11,750 bases of DNA. Source: Candidatus Omnitrophota bacterium. Its GTDB lineage: Bacteria > Omnitrophota > 4484-213. Positions within the stretch are counted from its first letter, which is position 1. Every line of letters starts with the position of its first letter. This document shows positions 5,747 to 11,508 of this stretch, in pieces. A program made the position numbers and the translations under genes. The notes under the pieces were generated by a model that was given only the letters and a program-made list of their open reading frames with translations, was not told where the DNA came from and ran no database searches. The stretch spans positions 1 to 11,750 of the forward strand of contig DAOWKH010000073.1 of assembly GCA_030639955.1 (NCBI GenBank). The letters run 5' to 3'.

Positions 5747-6616
5747 ATGCTTGCTCGCCAAAAAAATTTTTTGTTAAAAGAAATAGAAGGGAGAGTCCTG
5801 TTTGATGAACCGCTGTCCAGGCATACTACTTTAGGGATCGGCGGGTCGGCAGAGGTTTGGACTGAACCGGCAGATACCCCCTCTTTAACTAAACTCGTCA
5901 GATTTTCTACTGATGAGAAAATTCCTCTTTTTATTATCGGCAGAGGGGGCAATCTTTTAGTCAAGGATGAAGGAGTAAAAGGGATAGTGATTCGGCTAAA
6001 TTCTGCGGAGTTCACTTATGTCAAAAAAGAAGGGCAAAGCTTGCGTTGCGGAGGCGGAGCAGAGCTAACAGAGGTGCTAAAGGCAGCCAGGGATAACGGA
6101 TTGAGCGGATTGGAGTTTACAGTAGGAATTCCGGCTACTGTGGGCGGGGCAGTAAAGACAAATTTGAGTGTATCTTATCCGTTCAAAAGAGAGATAGAGG
6201 AAGGGCTTGATTATGCGAAGATGCTGGATTTACAGGGAGAAGAAAGAAATTTTCCTCATATTATCATAGAAGCAAAATTTAATCTGCAAACAGCCGATAG
6301 AGGGGCAATTGCGAAAAAGATGGATGATTTTATTGCTTACCGCCAAAAGACGCAGGAGTTAACCCTCCCTTCGGCGGGTTGCATCTTTAAAAACCCCGCA
6401 GGAGAAAAAACAGCGGGTTGGCTGATTGAGCAATGCGGTTTAAAGGGGAAGAGAGCAGGCGGGGCAGAGATTTCTTCTCGGCATAGCAATTTTATTATCA
6501 ATCATAATCAAAAAGCTAAAGCAAAGGATGTTTTAGCGCTTATTGAAATAATGCGCGAAGAGGTAAAAAAGAGATATAATATTCATTTAGAATTGGAGGT
6601 GGAGATTTGGGAATAA
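5747..6616 (+). CDS. murB: UDP-N-acetylenolpyruvoylglucosamine reductase MurB
   Basis: FAD/NADPH enzyme that reduces UDP-GlcNAc-enolpyruvate to UDP-MurNAc. The ATG at 5747 (289 aa) gives the usual beginning before HTTLGIGG (26-33). An upstream TTG at 5594 would add 51 residues read from the palindromic element, so I reject it. FAD motifs are IIGRGGNLLV (63-72) and GLEFTVGIPATVGGAV (121-136). SAGCIFKNP (209-217) carries the proton donor position as Cys212, a known alternative to Ser. GWLIEQCGLKG and LELEVEIW (281-288, E284) are normal. The segment with the FGYRxS signature, which contains the catalytic Arg of E. coli MurB (R159), is absent: MLDLQGEERN runs straight into FPHIIIEAKFNL (159-180). 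No Shine-Dalgarno site precedes the ATG. The 3' end overlaps the patatin gene by 10 nt. Confidence 0.88.
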   Translation: MLARQKNFLLKEIEGRVLFDEPLSRHTTLGIGGSAEVWTEPADTPSLTKLVRFSTDEKIPLFIIGRGGNLLVKDEGVKGIVIRLNSAEFTYVKKEGQSLRCGGGAELTEVLKAARDNGLSGLEFTVGIPATVGGAVKTNLSVSYPFKREIEEGLDYAKMLDLQGEERNFPHIIIEAKFNLQTADRGAIAKKMDDFIAYRQKTQELTLPSAGCIFKNPAGEKTAGWLIEQCGLKGKRAGGAEISSRHSNFIINHNQKAKAKDVLALIEIMREEVKKRYNIHLELEVEIWE

Positions 6617-7530
6617 AAATTGGATTAGCCCTGGGCGGTGGAGGAGTGAGAGGATTGAGCCATTTAGGTGTTTTAAAGGTATTAGAGGAAGCCGGCGTGC
6701 GCATAGATTTGATTGCCGGCGTGAGTATGGGGGCAATTGTCGGAGGAGGGTATGCCCTAAATCCCGATAGCAAGACATTAAAGACACAGCTCCTGAAGGC
6801 GCTAAAAAAAATGGATATGTTAAAGATAGAAAGCGCCTCCTCGCCGGAGCTCTTTAAAGGCAGGCGCACTATCTACAGGAAGCTTAGTGCATTCATCCGC
6901 GAAATATATGCCTTGGGTAAACAGCGGATGCAAGGATTTATCATTGATTCTTCGCTGATAGAAGATGGAATCAGGGATTGGTTGGGAGGGAAAGTATTTG
7001 CCGACACCAAAATTCCTTTTTATGCTGTTTGCGCAGATTTGAACAGCGGGGAAGAGGTTGTTTTGCACAGCGGACGGCTGGATAAAGCAGTTCTTGCCAG
7101 CTCCTCAATTCCGGCAGTATTCCCTCCGCTAAAAATCAAAGGCCGGCTTTTAACCGATGGAGGGGCAATTGCATCTATTCCAACGAGAATACTAAAAGAA
7201 TTGGGAGCGGATTTGATAATTGCAGTTAATTTACAACCAGAGCTTGGTCGGCGGGATTTTTCCAAAGGGATGAATACATTTTATCAGGTTTGCGATATCA
7301 GGGGAAAGGTCTTAAACGCCCGGCAGTTAGAATTCGCCGACATTGTCATTGAGCCGGCAATCAAAAATATAAGCTGGGCCCACTTTTCCAGAGCCGAAAG
7401 CTGTATAAAAGCCGGGGAAGAGGAGGCGAGAAAGAAAATCGCCGAAATCAAAGCCCTGATAAAAAGAAAGAAAAGAAGAAGGTTTTTCCGTTTTTTCAGA
7501 AAAAAAGTCCCGGAGAACTGTTCTCAGTAA
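6607..7530 (+). CDS. Patatin-like phospholipase (RssA/NTE-type)
   Basis: Serine lipid acyl hydrolase of 307 aa. It starts with TTG at 6607, supported by GGAGG at 6595-6599 seven nucleotides upstream and by a typical N-terminus (MGIKIGLALGGGGVRG). The oxyanion loop GGGGVRG is at 10-16, the nucleophile elbow GVSMG at 38-42 (Ser40), and the catalytic Asp at DGG 184-186. HLGVLKVLEE and VLASSSIPAVFPP are standard for bacterial patatins. The C-terminus (about 280-307) is strongly basic (KRKKRRRFFRFFRKK), which may help it lie on anionic membranes. It has no signal peptide, so a cytosolic, membrane-peripheral site is likely. Its substrate cannot be told from sequence. It overlaps murB by 10 nt, so it appears to be in the same operon. 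Confidence 0.92.
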   Translation: MGIKIGLALGGGGVRGLSHLGVLKVLEEAGVRIDLIAGVSMGAIVGGGYALNPDSKTLKTQLLKALKKMDMLKIESASSPELFKGRRTIYRKLSAFIREIYALGKQRMQGFIIDSSLIEDGIRDWLGGKVFADTKIPFYAVCADLNSGEEVVLHSGRLDKAVLASSSIPAVFPPLKIKGRLLTDGGAIASIPTRILKELGADLIIAVNLQPELGRRDFSKGMNTFYQVCDIRGKVLNARQLEFADIVIEPAIKNISWAHFSRAESCIKAGEEEARKKIAEIKALIKRKKRRRFFRFFRKKVPENCSQ

Positions 7531-7537
7531 ACTTTGA

Positions 7538-8350
7538 ATGCTCAAAACTATTTTATACTTTATCTTAATCGCTGTTTTTTTCTTAATTATGCTCAGATGT
7601 AGAGAAAAGCAGAGTATATATTTTCCCGAAAAGGCGATTGCCGCTACCCCTTCTTATTTAGGACTGCCTTTCGAGGATATCTATTTTAAAACAGCCGATG
7701 GGGTAGAATTAAACGGCTGGTTTATCCCGGCTAAACAAGCATCGGCTACCCTCCTTTTCGCTCACGGTAATGCCGGGAATATAAGCCACCGTTTGGAAAA
7801 AATAACCCTGTTCAACAAATTAGGGCTGGATATCTTTATTTTTGATTACCGCGGCTATGGTCGAAGCAAGGGCAAACCCGATGAAAAGGGCTTATACTTG
7901 GACGGAAAAGCAGCTTATGATTATCTCATCTCGCAGAGGAAGATTTCTGCAGAGAATATTCTACTTTATGGTGAGTCAATAGGAGGAACGGTAATAATTG
8001 ACCTGGCGACAAAGGTGAAGATAAAAGCCCTGATAACCGAAGGGACATTTACTTGCGCCAAGGATATGATAAAGGTGATATATCCCTTTGTTCCCCCGGC
8101 TATATTTGTCAGTCGCTTTGATTCTGTTAGTAAAATAAAGAATATCACCGCCCCCAAACTTATCATCCACAGCGTTGATGACGAAATGATTCCGTTCTCA
8201 TTAGCCGAAAAATTGTTCCAGGCCGTCGCTCCGCCCAAACAATTGCTGAAGATAAGGGGAGGGCACAACTCCGCCTTTTCTGACTCCGAGGAGATTTTCT
8301 TATCCGGAATAAGAGAATTTCTCAAGTCAATTGACACTGAATCGCGGTGA
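7538..8350 (+). CDS. Membrane-anchored alpha/beta hydrolase (BEM46/ABHD13-like)
   Basis: A 270-aa serine hydrolase with an uncleaved-looking N-terminal membrane segment (about 4-19) followed by an RCREK stop. The core starts with YFKTADGVELNGWFIP (49-64). The oxyanion region is FAHGNAGN (74-81), FDYRGYGRSKG (102-112) is a typical turn, and the nucleophile elbow is GESIGG (145-150, Ser147). The acid is in SVDDEMIP (212-219, probably D214), and the catalytic His is in GGHN (241-244, H243). This set fits the Bem46-type esterases or lipases; the substrate is unknown. The Arg before Cys21 does not fit a lipobox, so I treat it as membrane-anchored rather than a lipoprotein. It starts 7 nt after the patatin stop and ends overlapping the next gene. 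Confidence 0.9.
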   Translation: MLKTILYFILIAVFFLIMLRCREKQSIYFPEKAIAATPSYLGLPFEDIYFKTADGVELNGWFIPAKQASATLLFAHGNAGNISHRLEKITLFNKLGLDIFIFDYRGYGRSKGKPDEKGLYLDGKAAYDYLISQRKISAENILLYGESIGGTVIIDLATKVKIKALITEGTFTCAKDMIKVIYPFVPPAIFVSRFDSVSKIKNITAPKLIIHSVDDEMIPFSLAEKLFQAVAPPKQLLKIRGGHNSAFSDSEEIFLSGIREFLKSIDTESR

Positions 8351-8556
8351 TGGAAAAGAGAGAATGCAAATGGTATCCTGTCTGCCCGCTGAAAAGATTT
8401 TACGAGGCAGGCAAGCTAAATAGAAGATGGATTGAGAACTACTGTATGATAAGCAACCCAGATTGTGTGCGGCGGAAGATGGAAGAAAGAGGGGAATACC
8501 ATCCTGATAATATGCTCCCTGATGGGAGCGTTGATGAGAGTTTGTCCACTTTGTAG
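8350..8556 (+). CDS. Small four-cysteine protein of unknown function (68 aa)
   Basis: I cannot name the family. The ATG at 8350 overlaps the hydrolase stop (TGATG), so it is probably translated by coupling; a GTG one codon earlier is also possible. Cysteines are C6-x5-C12 near the N-terminus (CKWYPVC) and C31-x6-C38 (YCMISNPDC), a spacing able to bind one metal ion such as Zn. Tyr, Trp, Arg and Pro are frequent, and the tail runs HPDNMLPDGSVDE. No signal peptide or membrane segment is present. The composition looks like a genuine conserved small protein rather than noise. A metal-binding or redox role is inference only. Confidence 0.7.
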   Translation: MEKRECKWYPVCPLKRFYEAGKLNRRWIENYCMISNPDCVRRKMEERGEYHPDNMLPDGSVDESLSTL

Positions 8557-8600
8557 GCTCTCCCGTGGCTTCGCCCCGAGGCGAGCGCCTTCGGCGAGAA
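8557..8600 (+). repeat. GC-rich double-hairpin element before the OsmC-like gene
   Basis: Seen directly: CGCC-CCGA-GGCG (8572-8583, extended by T:A and T:G pairs) is followed at once by CGCC-TTC-GGCG (8586-8596). GGCGAG occurs twice, at 8580-8585 and 8593-8598. The 44-nt block is far more GC-rich than its surroundings and occupies the gap between the four-cysteine gene and the Shine-Dalgarno site of the next gene. It is not followed by a T-run, so it is a poor terminator. It probably belongs to the same class of dispersed palindromes seen in murG and between murC and murB. Confidence 0.6.
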
Positions 8601-8612
8601 AGGAGAAGAGAT

Positions 8613-9056
8613 ATGAAACAGAAAAGCAGAAAATTTGTTTATAAGACAAGCGTGTCCTGGATTGAAGAGAGAAAAGGGATATTGTGTTCATCCGGCAAGC
8701 CAACGATTGAAGTGTCTGCGCCTGCGGCGTTCAAAGGGCAGGAAGGTATGTGGACACCGGAAGAATTATTTGTTGCCTCAGTGAACACCTGTATCAAACT
8801 CACCTTTATCCACTATGCCCAAAGAGACAAATTGGAATTTCTGAGTTATGAGAGCGAAGCAGAAGGAACTTTAGAAAGCGTAGAAGGCAGATTTATGTTT
8901 TCCGAGCTCAAAGTCAGACCGAAGATTAAACTTAGTTCAAGCAACCAAATTGAGAAGGCAAAAGAACTTATACAGCTCTCGGAGAAAAATTGCCTGATTA
9001 CTAACTCTATAAAATCTAAAGTTGAGGTTATACCCGAAATATCAGCCCAAAGCTGA
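8613..9056 (+). CDS. OsmC/Ohr-family peroxiredoxin-like protein
   Basis: A 147-aa cytosolic protein. The ATG at 8613 is set by AGGAG at 8601-8605, 7 nt upstream; a longer frame from 8565 would be translated from the palindromic element and is rejected. The family layout is clear: TPEELFVASVNTCIKLTF (48-65) carries the first redox cysteine C60 after the PEEL motif, and LSEKNCLITNSI (122-133) carries the second, C127. In OsmC/Ohr proteins these two cysteines reduce organic peroxides through a disulfide cycle. The usual Arg is not obvious, so activity is likely but not certain. The family also has non-peroxidase members. Immediate neighbours give no oxidative-stress context. Confidence 0.88.
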   Translation: MKQKSRKFVYKTSVSWIEERKGILCSSGKPTIEVSAPAAFKGQEGMWTPEELFVASVNTCIKLTFIHYAQRDKLEFLSYESEAEGTLESVEGRFMFSELKVRPKIKLSSSNQIEKAKELIQLSEKNCLITNSIKSKVEVIPEISAQS

Positions 9057-9073
9057 TTTTACAGAAGCTCCCC

Positions 9074-9102
9074 TTGACATTGAATAGGACATATGGTATA
9101 AT
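9074..9102 (+). promoter_or_regulatory. Perfect-consensus sigma-70 promoter for the HTH-Fic gene
   Basis: Seen directly: -35 TTGACA at 9074-9079, a 17-nt spacer and -10 TATAAT at 9097-9102, both identical to the consensus. Transcription should begin near 9108-9111, about 46 nt before the fic ATG at 9156. Such a strong promoter usually needs a repressor, and operator-like repeats overlap it. Confidence 0.88.
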
Positions 9103-9137
9103 TTATAGTGAGAGTTTAAGAGGACATATGTCCTATT
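9083..9137 (+). promoter_or_regulatory. Operator-like inverted repeats around the fic promoter
   Basis: Seen directly: AATAGGACATATG (9083-9095), inside the -35/-10 spacer, has its exact reverse complement CATATGTCCTATT at 9125-9137 downstream of the start site. The right-hand copy is itself part of a perfect 14-bp palindrome, AGGACATATGTCCT (9121-9134). The half-site GGACATATG therefore occurs three times. One copy blocks the promoter and two form a dyad in the leader, the usual layout for a dimeric or looping repressor. The adjacent gene encodes a protein with an N-terminal helix-turn-helix, so autoregulation is the natural inference. Confidence 0.8.
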
Positions 9138-9155
9138 GGGTAGGGGGCAAAAAGG

Positions 9156-10055
9156 ATGAAAAAGTATTGCTTAAGCGACAAAGAAAAATTAGGCAAAATT
9201 CTGGAGGCGACCGGCATTTCCCGCTCGGAGCTTGCCCGACGCTTGGAAGTAAGCTACAAGACCGTCTATCGCTGGCTGGATAAAGGTATTGTGCCTCATC
9301 CATCTCAATCAAATGACATTGACCAATTATTTAAGGAATATGTGAATTTGAGGGACGTGGTCTTAGACCTGCACAAAAAGTTCAAAGACCCTCTTAAAAT
9401 ATTAAAGACAGACAGAAAGACAAAGGAGAAATTTTTCTTAGATATGACCTATCATTCCAATGCCATAGAGGGAAATCGGATGACCATAAAAGAGACCGAG
9501 AAAGCTTTTGAAGGAAAAAATGTAAGAGGTAAGGAATTGTTTGAGATTTTAGAAGCAGTAAATCATAAGAACGCCTTAGATTTTTTGTTGGACAATGTCC
9601 GCCCCAATTTCAGGATTGACCAGAACTACATCTTAAAATTGCATTCAATAGTAATGTATAATTTTAATAACAAACTGCCCGGCAAGTACCGAACCGGCTA
9701 TGTCAATTTAACCAATACCGAGAAGGCGCTTCCTTCAACTCAGGATGTGCCTTTACGGATGGGCAAGCTGATTAAGGGCATCAATAACTATGGAAAAGAC
9801 CCTATAAAGAAAATTGCCCACGACCATTATGAATTTGAAGCCATCCATCCCTTTTTTGATGGAAATGGCAGGGTAGGCAGGTTGATTATGGCAACCCAGC
9901 TTTTAAGTAAGGGTTTTGCCCCGGCAATTATTCGGATTGATGATAGATATAAATATTATATGGCATTGAGCAAAGCCGACTTCGGCGACTATAAAAATAT
10001 TGTCCAAATGGTCTGCGACAGCATCATAAAGGGCTATGAGTTTTTAATGCAATAA
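9156..10055 (+). CDS. HTH-containing class II Fic protein (putative AMP-transferase)
   Basis: A 299-aa protein. Residues 11-46 form a helix-turn-helix (ISRSELARRLEVSYKTVYRWL, split across 21-41). Residues about 90-295 form a Fic domain with the core motif HPFFDGNGRVGR (231-242, catalytic His231). The self-inhibitory motif of class II, [ST]xxxE[GN], is present before it as SNAIEG (101-106, Glu105). The flap region with LPGKYRTGYV is also typical. Fic enzymes move AMP or related groups onto protein hydroxyls; the target cannot be read here. A purine-rich GGGGG at 9143-9147 lies about 8 nt before the ATG. The gene has its own consensus promoter with operators. No separate antitoxin gene is visible, consistent with in-cis inhibition. 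Confidence 0.93.
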   Translation: MKKYCLSDKEKLGKILEATGISRSELARRLEVSYKTVYRWLDKGIVPHPSQSNDIDQLFKEYVNLRDVVLDLHKKFKDPLKILKTDRKTKEKFFLDMTYHSNAIEGNRMTIKETEKAFEGKNVRGKELFEILEAVNHKNALDFLLDNVRPNFRIDQNYILKLHSIVMYNFNNKLPGKYRTGYVNLTNTEKALPSTQDVPLRMGKLIKGINNYGKDPIKKIAHDHYEFEAIHPFFDGNGRVGRLIMATQLLSKGFAPAIIRIDDRYKYYMALSKADFGDYKNIVQMVCDSIIKGYEFLMQ

Positions 10056-10131
10056 CCCAGCAGCTACCTCTTGCAGCTCTTATGTGAAATCTAAACGATT
10101 CAAGTGTATTGAGGACAAAGAAGATGAAATT
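10056..10131 (+). other. Spacer between fic and the cyclophilin gene
   Basis: The 76 nt show no convincing intrinsic terminator and no well-spaced consensus promoter. A weak purine run (AAAGAAGA, 10117-10124) may serve as the ribosome binding site for the cyclophilin gene. The downstream gene may be partly served by read-through from the strong fic promoter. Confidence 0.35.
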
Positions 10132-10683
10132 ATGAAAAAGTTTTTAGTTGTTGCGTTGCTGGCAGGTCTTTTCATTGGGGGTGGATTAAAAGCGGCCGTT
10201 GCCGCAAAGGAGAAAATTGTGATTTTAGAAACAAATCAGGGATTAATCAAAATTAAATTGATGACGGAAACGGCTCCAAAAGCATGCGAAAATTTTCTCG
10301 GGTTGGTTAAGAAAGGATATTATGATGGAGTAATATTCCATAGAGTAATAAAAAATTTTATGATTCAGGGAGGAGACCCAACCGGAACAGGTAGAGGCGG
10401 AACATCAATTTGGGGAAAGCCTTTTGCCGATGAAGTTGATTCAAATGTTGTATTTAATAAAGCAGGGTTTTTAGCTATGGCAAACTCTGGACCCAGCACA
10501 AATGGAAGCCAGTTCTTTATTACTACTGCCAAAACCCCTTGGCTTAATATGCGCCACACAATCTTTGGCGAGGTTATTTCGGGGTATGATGTAGTGCAAA
10601 AAATAGAAAATGTTGCGGTTGACACAGCAAGCAAACCGCTTGATGAGCAAAAAATTATCAAGGCATATTTGGAAAAAAAATAA
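10132..10683 (+). CDS. ppiA: Exported cyclophilin-type peptidyl-prolyl cis-trans isomerase
   Basis: A 184-residue-class protein (183 aa) that speeds proline isomerisation during folding of exported proteins. The ATG at 10132 begins a clear signal peptide: MKK, a hydrophobic core FLVVALLAGLFIGGGL, and a likely Ala-x-Ala cut near residue 25 (AAVAA|KEK). A GTG at 10084 would add 16 polar residues before it and is less likely. Active-site residues of the family are visible: FHRVIKNFMIQGGD (69-82, R71, F76, Q79), the GSQFFIT block (125-131), W137 and H142. It is the short bacterial single-domain type. Location should be periplasmic or outside the inner membrane. The symbol is by family analogy. 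Its 3' end lies 28 nt before the DUF192 start. Confidence 0.93.
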   Translation: MKKFLVVALLAGLFIGGGLKAAVAAKEKIVILETNQGLIKIKLMTETAPKACENFLGLVKKGYYDGVIFHRVIKNFMIQGGDPTGTGRGGTSIWGKPFADEVDSNVVFNKAGFLAMANSGPSTNGSQFFITTAKTPWLNMRHTIFGEVISGYDVVQKIENVAVDTASKPLDEQKIIKAYLEKK

Positions 10684-10711
10684 AACAGCAAGGGAAAAAC
10701 AATGTGGAGAT

Positions 10712-11065
10712 ATGTATTTTAAAGTAATTAATCAAAGCAATAATACTCTTTTATTTTCTAAAGCCCAAAAAAAGATAAGATTTTTCTCAAAATTTTGCGG
10801 GCTTATGTTTAGGAAGGAAATAGACAAAGAAAATGCGCTAATATTTTACAACGCTAAAGCAGTACATACTTTTTTTATGCGTTTTCCCATTGATGTGATA
10901 TTTCTTGATAAAAATATGTGCGTGTTAAGGATTTGTCAGGGGTTAAAATCGTCAAGAATGGTTTTTTGCAGAGGCGCATTTTATGCCATAGAATGCGCAA
11001 ACGGACTCACTGCAGTAAAAGAAGTGCAATGCGGCGATGTGTTTGCAATACCTGCGGGTAATTAA
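10712..11065 (+). CDS. DUF192 family protein
   Basis: A 117-residue protein with the DUF192 layout: CGLMFRKEIDKENALIF near 29-45, the central block THFFMRFPIDVIFLDKN in the family sense (here HTFFMRFPIDVIFLDKN, about 51-67), a late AFYAIECANGLT (about 88-99), and a final G-D-V. The family function is unknown; some members are exported, but no signal peptide is visible here. The ATG at 10712 is preceded by GGAG (10706-10709) at an unusually short distance. A longer frame from 10610 overlaps the cyclophilin gene and lacks family similarity. Two extra cysteines outside the core (about 79 and 86) are not typical in my recollection. It is followed 2 nt later by the DUF167 gene, so the two are co-translated. 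Confidence 0.87.
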   Translation: MYFKVINQSNNTLLFSKAQKKIRFFSKFCGLMFRKEIDKENALIFYNAKAVHTFFMRFPIDVIFLDKNMCVLRICQGLKSSRMVFCRGAFYAIECANGLTAVKEVQCGDVFAIPAGN

Positions 11066-11067
11066 AA

Positions 11068-11292
11068 ATGTCCAATGTTATTTCGGTGAAAGTAATTCCT
11101 AATGCCAAAAGAAATGAAATCAAAAAGGAAAATGAAGGATTAAAAGTTTATCTCACTGCGCCAGCAATTGAAGGAAAAGCAAATAAGCGGCTTTTAGAAA
11201 TTTTAGCCAAACATTTCAATTGCAGGAAATCTGAGTTGAAAATCATAAAAGGAGAAAAGACAAGGAATAAACTTATTAAGAAATTAATCTAA
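11068..11292 (+). CDS. DUF167/YggU family protein
   Basis: A 74-aa cytosolic protein. The family signatures are visible: VKVIPNAKRNEI (8-19), LKVYLTAPAIEGKANKRLLEILAKHF (25-50, with GKAN at 36-39), and IIKGEKTRNKLIKK at the C-terminus (59-72, matching the usual GxxSRxK with T for S). The length is normal. The role of the family is not established. It starts 2 nt after the DUF192 stop without a clear Shine-Dalgarno site, suggesting translational coupling. Downstream lies a non-coding gap before the second Fic gene. Confidence 0.92.
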   Translation: MSNVISVKVIPNAKRNEIKKENEGLKVYLTAPAIEGKANKRLLEILAKHFNCRKSELKIIKGEKTRNKLIKKLI

Positions 11293-11306
11293 CGAAAAAT
11301 AGATAG

Positions 11307-11438
11307 AATAAAAGCAGCGGAGAAGAGCATATAATTATAAATGTACATTCTGAGCAGCATTGGAATTGGTTGGATTTTAAAACTGAAGATAAAACAGAAC
11401 TTGCACCTTTGAGGGGAAGTTGTAGCTCAAAACCGTGA
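11307..11438 (+). pseudogene. Possible protein-coding remnant upstream of the second Fic gene
   Basis: The gap between the DUF167 stop and the next start is 216 nt. In one frame it stays open for 43 codons between a TAG (11304-11306) and a TGA (11436-11438). It reads protein-like text such as INVHSEQHWNWLDFKTED, but it has no credible start codon or ribosome binding site. It could be the 3' end of a decayed gene or chance. I do not recognise it. Confidence 0.25.
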
Positions 11439-11468
11439 AATTCGCTATTTTTTTGGCAATTCTTCACG
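11434..11468 (+). terminator. Weak inverted repeat upstream of the second Fic promoter
   Basis: CGTGAA (11434-11439) is complementary to TTCACG (11463-11468), with a further possible AATT pairing inside. The loop contains a T7 run. The geometry is not that of a standard intrinsic terminator, because the T-run is in the loop. It may still end the upstream transcript weakly or insulate the promoter just downstream. Confidence 0.25.
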
Positions 11469-11474
11469 ATTATG

Positions 11475-11502
11475 TTGACAAAAGAGTAAAAAGGTATATA
11501 CT
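11475..11502 (+). promoter_or_regulatory. Promoter of the second Fic gene, probably giving a leaderless mRNA
   Basis: Seen directly: -35 TTGACA at 11475-11480, a 16-nt spacer, and -10 TATACT at 11497-11502. The expected start site, about 7 nt beyond the -10 box, falls on or next to the A of the ATG at 11509. No Shine-Dalgarno site fits between them. An 8-bp palindrome, GTATATAC (11494-11501), overlaps the -10 box and could be an operator. Confidence 0.7.
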
Positions 11503-11508
11503 TTAACT

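Noticed and set aside
5527..6015. 162-residue reverse-strand open frame across the murC-murB junction
   Set aside because: It overlaps two well-supported genes, and its distinctive GLSERSERES text is just the reverse reading of the palindromic element.
6355..6385. AACCC...GGGTT inverted repeat in murB
   Set aside because: It encodes the conserved LPSAGCIFKNP segment of MurB and is not an insertion.
7966..8337. 123-residue reverse-strand open frame within the alpha/beta hydrolase gene
   Set aside because: It is fully covered by a gene with an intact catalytic triad, and no motif or start signal supports it.
9074..9283. 69-residue open frame overlapping the fic promoter and gene start
   Set aside because: It begins inside the -35 box, lacks a ribosome binding site and overlaps the Fic HTH in another frame.
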